Part shown: piece after piece, positions 62,036 to 64,000 of the stretch
Layout: each line of letters begins with the position of its first letter
Numbering within the stretch: the first letter of the stretch is position 1
Source of the DNA: Pseudorhizobium flavum
Lineage (GTDB): Bacteria; Pseudomonadota; Alphaproteobacteria; Rhizobiales; Rhizobiaceae
Reading direction: 5' to 3'
Assembly: GCF_902502825.2 (NCBI RefSeq)
Contig: NZ_LR723670.1
Location: 1,612,001-1,676,000, forward strand
Length of the DNA stretch: 64,000 bases
Translations under genes and position numbers: made by a program
Notes under the pieces: model-generated
Seen by the model: the letters and a program-made list of their open reading frames with translations, nothing else
Database searches by the model: none
What the model was told of the DNA's origin: nothing

Positions 62036-64000
62036 ATGGTCGAGGGCGTCTTTTCGCCCGCGGAAGAAGCCGGATCGGATCTTGAAGCCCAGGACCGTCG
62101 CGCATCCTTCGCATTGCCGGGCCTCCTGCTTGCCGGAGGGGCGCTTCTCTGCGCTATCCTCACGCTCTTCGTCCTGCTCGGCCTCACGCCGATCGCGCCC
62201 ACCACGCCGGTGGTCATCGCCTCCGCCGTCCTCAACGGCATCTTCGTTGTCGGGCTTCTCTATCTTATTGGCCGCGAGCTCAGCCGGCTGCTGAGAGCGC
62301 GCAACAGGGGACGGGCGGCCGCGCGTCTTCACATCCGTGTCGTTGCGCTTTTCTCGATCGTGGCAATCACGCCTGCGGTGCTTGTGGCACTGTTCGCGAG
62401 CATCACGCTGAGCGCGGGCCTTGACCGCTGGTTCTCCATACGCACGCAATCCATCGTCCGGTCCTCCACCGATGTGGCGCAGGCCTACATGATGGAGAAT
62501 GCGAGCTACCTGCAGGGCCAGACGGTATCGATGGCCAATGACCTCGAGCGCAATCGCGCCACCTTCTACCTGGACCGCACCGGCTTCGTCGATCTGATGA
62601 CCCGCCAGGCACGGGGCAGGGGGCTCCTGGGCGCCTTCCTCGTTCGAGAGGACGGGGCGGCGATCGCCCAGGCCGACATCTCGACGGAGCGCCCGCTCCC
62701 GGCCATACCCAAGGACGCTTTGGAAAAGGCGGCCGCAGGGCAGCCGACGCTGATCCCGCCTGGCGTGACCAATCTCGTCGGCGCCATCATCAAGCTGGAT
62801 GCGTTTCCCGGAACATTCCTCTACACCATCCGCGCTGTTGATCCGAAGGTCATGGCCGCGATGCGTCTGATGGAGGACAATACGGCCGAATATCAGGCCA
62901 TGGAGGCCGGCCGGGCATCGTTGCAGTTCGCCTTTGCGATCGTCTATCTGGGATTCGCATTGATCGTCCTCCTGGCCGCCATATGGACGGCCATTGCCGT
63001 TGCCGACCGGATCGTTCGTCCCATCCGTCTTCTGATCAGCGCAGCCGACAGCGTCGCCACGGGAGACTTGAACGTAGTCGTTCCGGTCCGGGCGGCTGAT
63101 GGCGATGTCGGCAGCCTGTCGCGCACCTTCAACAAGATGATTTCCGAGATTCGCAGCCAGCGCGACGAGATCCTCGAGGCCAAGGATGAGGTGGACGACC
63201 GGCGGCGGTTCATTGAGGCGGTTCTCTCGGGCGTGACCGCTGCCGTCATTGGCGTCGAGGACGACCGGCGGATCACCATCGTCAATCCGTCCGCTGAAGC
63301 GTTCCTGGGTCTGTCGGCCGAGCGGTTGATCGGGCGCAATCTCTCCGAAGTCGTGCCGGAGATCGACAGCGTGCTCTCGGAGGCTGCCTCCCGCGCCCGT
63401 AACGACTTCCGCAAGCAGGTCAACCTGATGCGGGGCGGCAAGGAGCGGACGCTGAGCGTCCAGGTTACGCGGGAAGAGCAGAGCACCTCTCGCGATTCCT
63501 ATGTGATTACCCTCGACGACATTACCGACCTCGTCATCGCCCAGCGGTCGACTGCCTGGGCGGATGTCGCGCGTCGCATCGCTCATGAGATCAAGAACCC
63601 GCTGACGCCCATCCAGCTTTCGGCCGAGCGCTTGAAGCGCCGCTACGGCAAGCAGATCGCCGACGATGACCGGGCGGTCTTCGACCAGTGCACGGACACG
63701 ATCGTGCGCCAGGTGGGGGACATCGGACGCATGGTGGACGAGTTTTCCTCCTTTGCTCGGATGCCGAAGCCGGCGAAGGAGCAGACGGATCTGCGCGACA
63801 TCCTGCGCGATGCGGTATTCCTGAGGGAAATGGGTACAACCCACGTGGAGTTCCTGCGGGAGCTGGGCGACGAGCCCCTGGTCGGAATGTTCGACGCGCG
63901 AATGCTCGGCCAGGCCTTCGGCAACCTCGTCAAGAATGCGGTGGAAGCCATTGAGGCCGTGCCGGGCGATCAGGAGCGCGACGGGCGGAAGGTCTGGGTC
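62036..64000 (+). CDS. ntrY: Nitrogen regulation sensor histidine kinase NtrY (3' end outside window)
   Basis: 655 codons visible with no stop; translated by eye from ATG 62036, preceded by AAGGAG. Several membrane helices (about 27-48, 58-80, 98-122 and 300-325) flank a periplasmic sensor region. A HAMP segment follows at about 325-375 (IVRPIRLLISAADSVATGDL), then a PAS region (FIEAVLSGVTAAVIGVEDD). The H-box with His517 is in [19 protein letters not shown]. The N-box region is reached near the end (NLVKNAVEAIEAV). NtrY pairs with NtrX, whose gene would be expected just beyond the window. It is a membrane sensor kinase, unlike soluble NtrB. Confidence 0.96.
   Translation, partial: MVEGVFSPAEEAGSDLEAQDRRASFALPGLLLAGGALLCAILTLFVLLGLTPIAPTTPVVIASAVLNGIFVVGLLYLIGRELSRLLRARNRGRAAARLHIRVVALFSIVAITPAVLVALFASITLSAGLDRWFSIRTQSIVRSSTDVAQAYMMENASYLQGQTVSMANDLERNRATFYLDRTGFVDLMTRQARGRGLLGAFLVREDGAAIAQADISTERPLPAIPKDALEKAAAGQPTLIPPGVTNLVGAIIKLDAFPGTFLYTIRAVDPKVMAAMRLMEDNTAEYQAMEAGRASLQFAFAIVYLGFALIVLLAAIWTAIAVADRIVRPIRLLISAADSVATGDLNVVVPVRAADGDVGSLSRTFNKMISEIRSQRDEILEAKDEVDDRRRFIEAVLSGVTAAVIGVEDDRRITIVNPSAEAFLGLSAERLIGRNLSEVVPEIDSVLSEAASRARNDFRKQVNLMRGGKERTLSVQVTREEQSTSRDSYVITLDDITDLVIAQRSTAWADVARRIAHEIKNPLTPIQLSAERLKRRYGKQIADDDRAVFDQCTDTIVRQVGDIGRMVDEFSSFARMPKPAKEQTDLRDILRDAVFLREMGTTHVEFLRELGDEPLVGMFDARMLGQAFGNLVKNAVEAIEAVPGDQERDGRKVWV

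Noticed and set aside
62030..63844. 604-codon open frame on the minus strand opposite ntrY
   Set aside because: It mirrors ntrY, whose protein shows clear kinase motifs. The antisense product has no domain-like pattern; long antisense frames are common in GC-rich DNA.

Overview
This window is a GC-rich stretch of alphaproteobacterial core chromosome, and the gene content and order point to Rhizobiales, most likely Rhizobiaceae. Supporting features are a tatABC-serS-surE-pcm block, an rpsB-tsf-pyrH-frr-uppS-cdsA-rseP-bamA-lpxD-fabZ-lpxA-lpxI-lpxB block, LpxI in place of LpxH, a fused IspDF, a PDH E1-beta with its own lipoyl domain, a dusB-ntrB-ntrC-ntrY block, a GTTC-N7-GTTC SOS box at lexA, Arg-rich DUF1127 proteins, and an sRNA that looks like the alpha-r14/cuckoo family. 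I see no phage, insertion sequence, integron, CRISPR array or toxin island. The genus cannot be fixed from the sequence alone.

Layout. Positions 1-6230: 3' end of argS, a large SPOR-domain membrane protein, nagZ and scpA-scpB (cell wall, division and chromosome segregation). 6278-11907: an orphan ABC ATPase, then tatABC, serS, surE and pcm. 12043-14511: an NlpD-type LysM/M23 lipoprotein converging on a DUF815 ATPase. 14706-18306: yajC, a Mth938-type protein, a squalene/phytoene synthase-like protein and a small membrane protein, converging on trmFO. 18345-19564: two DUF1127 microproteins, an unannotated sRNA on the minus strand with an EcfG-type promoter motif, and tRNA-Leu(UAG). 19709-25657: tig, an ABC-F ATPase, a GST, icd and an exported unknown protein. 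25847-38899: translation factors, then the isoprenoid/phospholipid/outer-membrane/lipid A cluster. 38931-43685: gltA, comEC and lexA. 43885-54951: kdsA, eno, ftsB, and the pyruvate dehydrogenase cluster (pdhA-pdhB-pdhC-lpdA) with lipA and small accessory genes. 55036-58104: a cation/proton antiporter, cinA/pncC and ispDF. 58281-64000: dusB-ntrB-ntrC-ntrY, the nitrogen regulation block, cut by the window end inside ntrY.

Functionally, uppS and cdsA supply lipid carriers and phospholipid precursors. RseP and BamA serve envelope stress and outer-membrane assembly. LpxD/FabZ/LpxA/LpxI/LpxB build lipid A, and KdsA (about 5 kb beyond lpxB) makes the KDO attached to it. Enolase feeds PDH, whose E1-beta and E2 lipoyl lysines require LipA.

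The most unusual element is the intergenic 18.4-19.3 kb region. It holds a three-hairpin RNA whose loops carry repeated anti-Shine-Dalgarno CCUCC motifs, next to two DUF1127 genes, each with its own terminator. Related RNAs and DUF1127 associations are described in other alphaproteobacteria, so the family is probably not new. The local arrangement and the general-stress promoter deserve a test.
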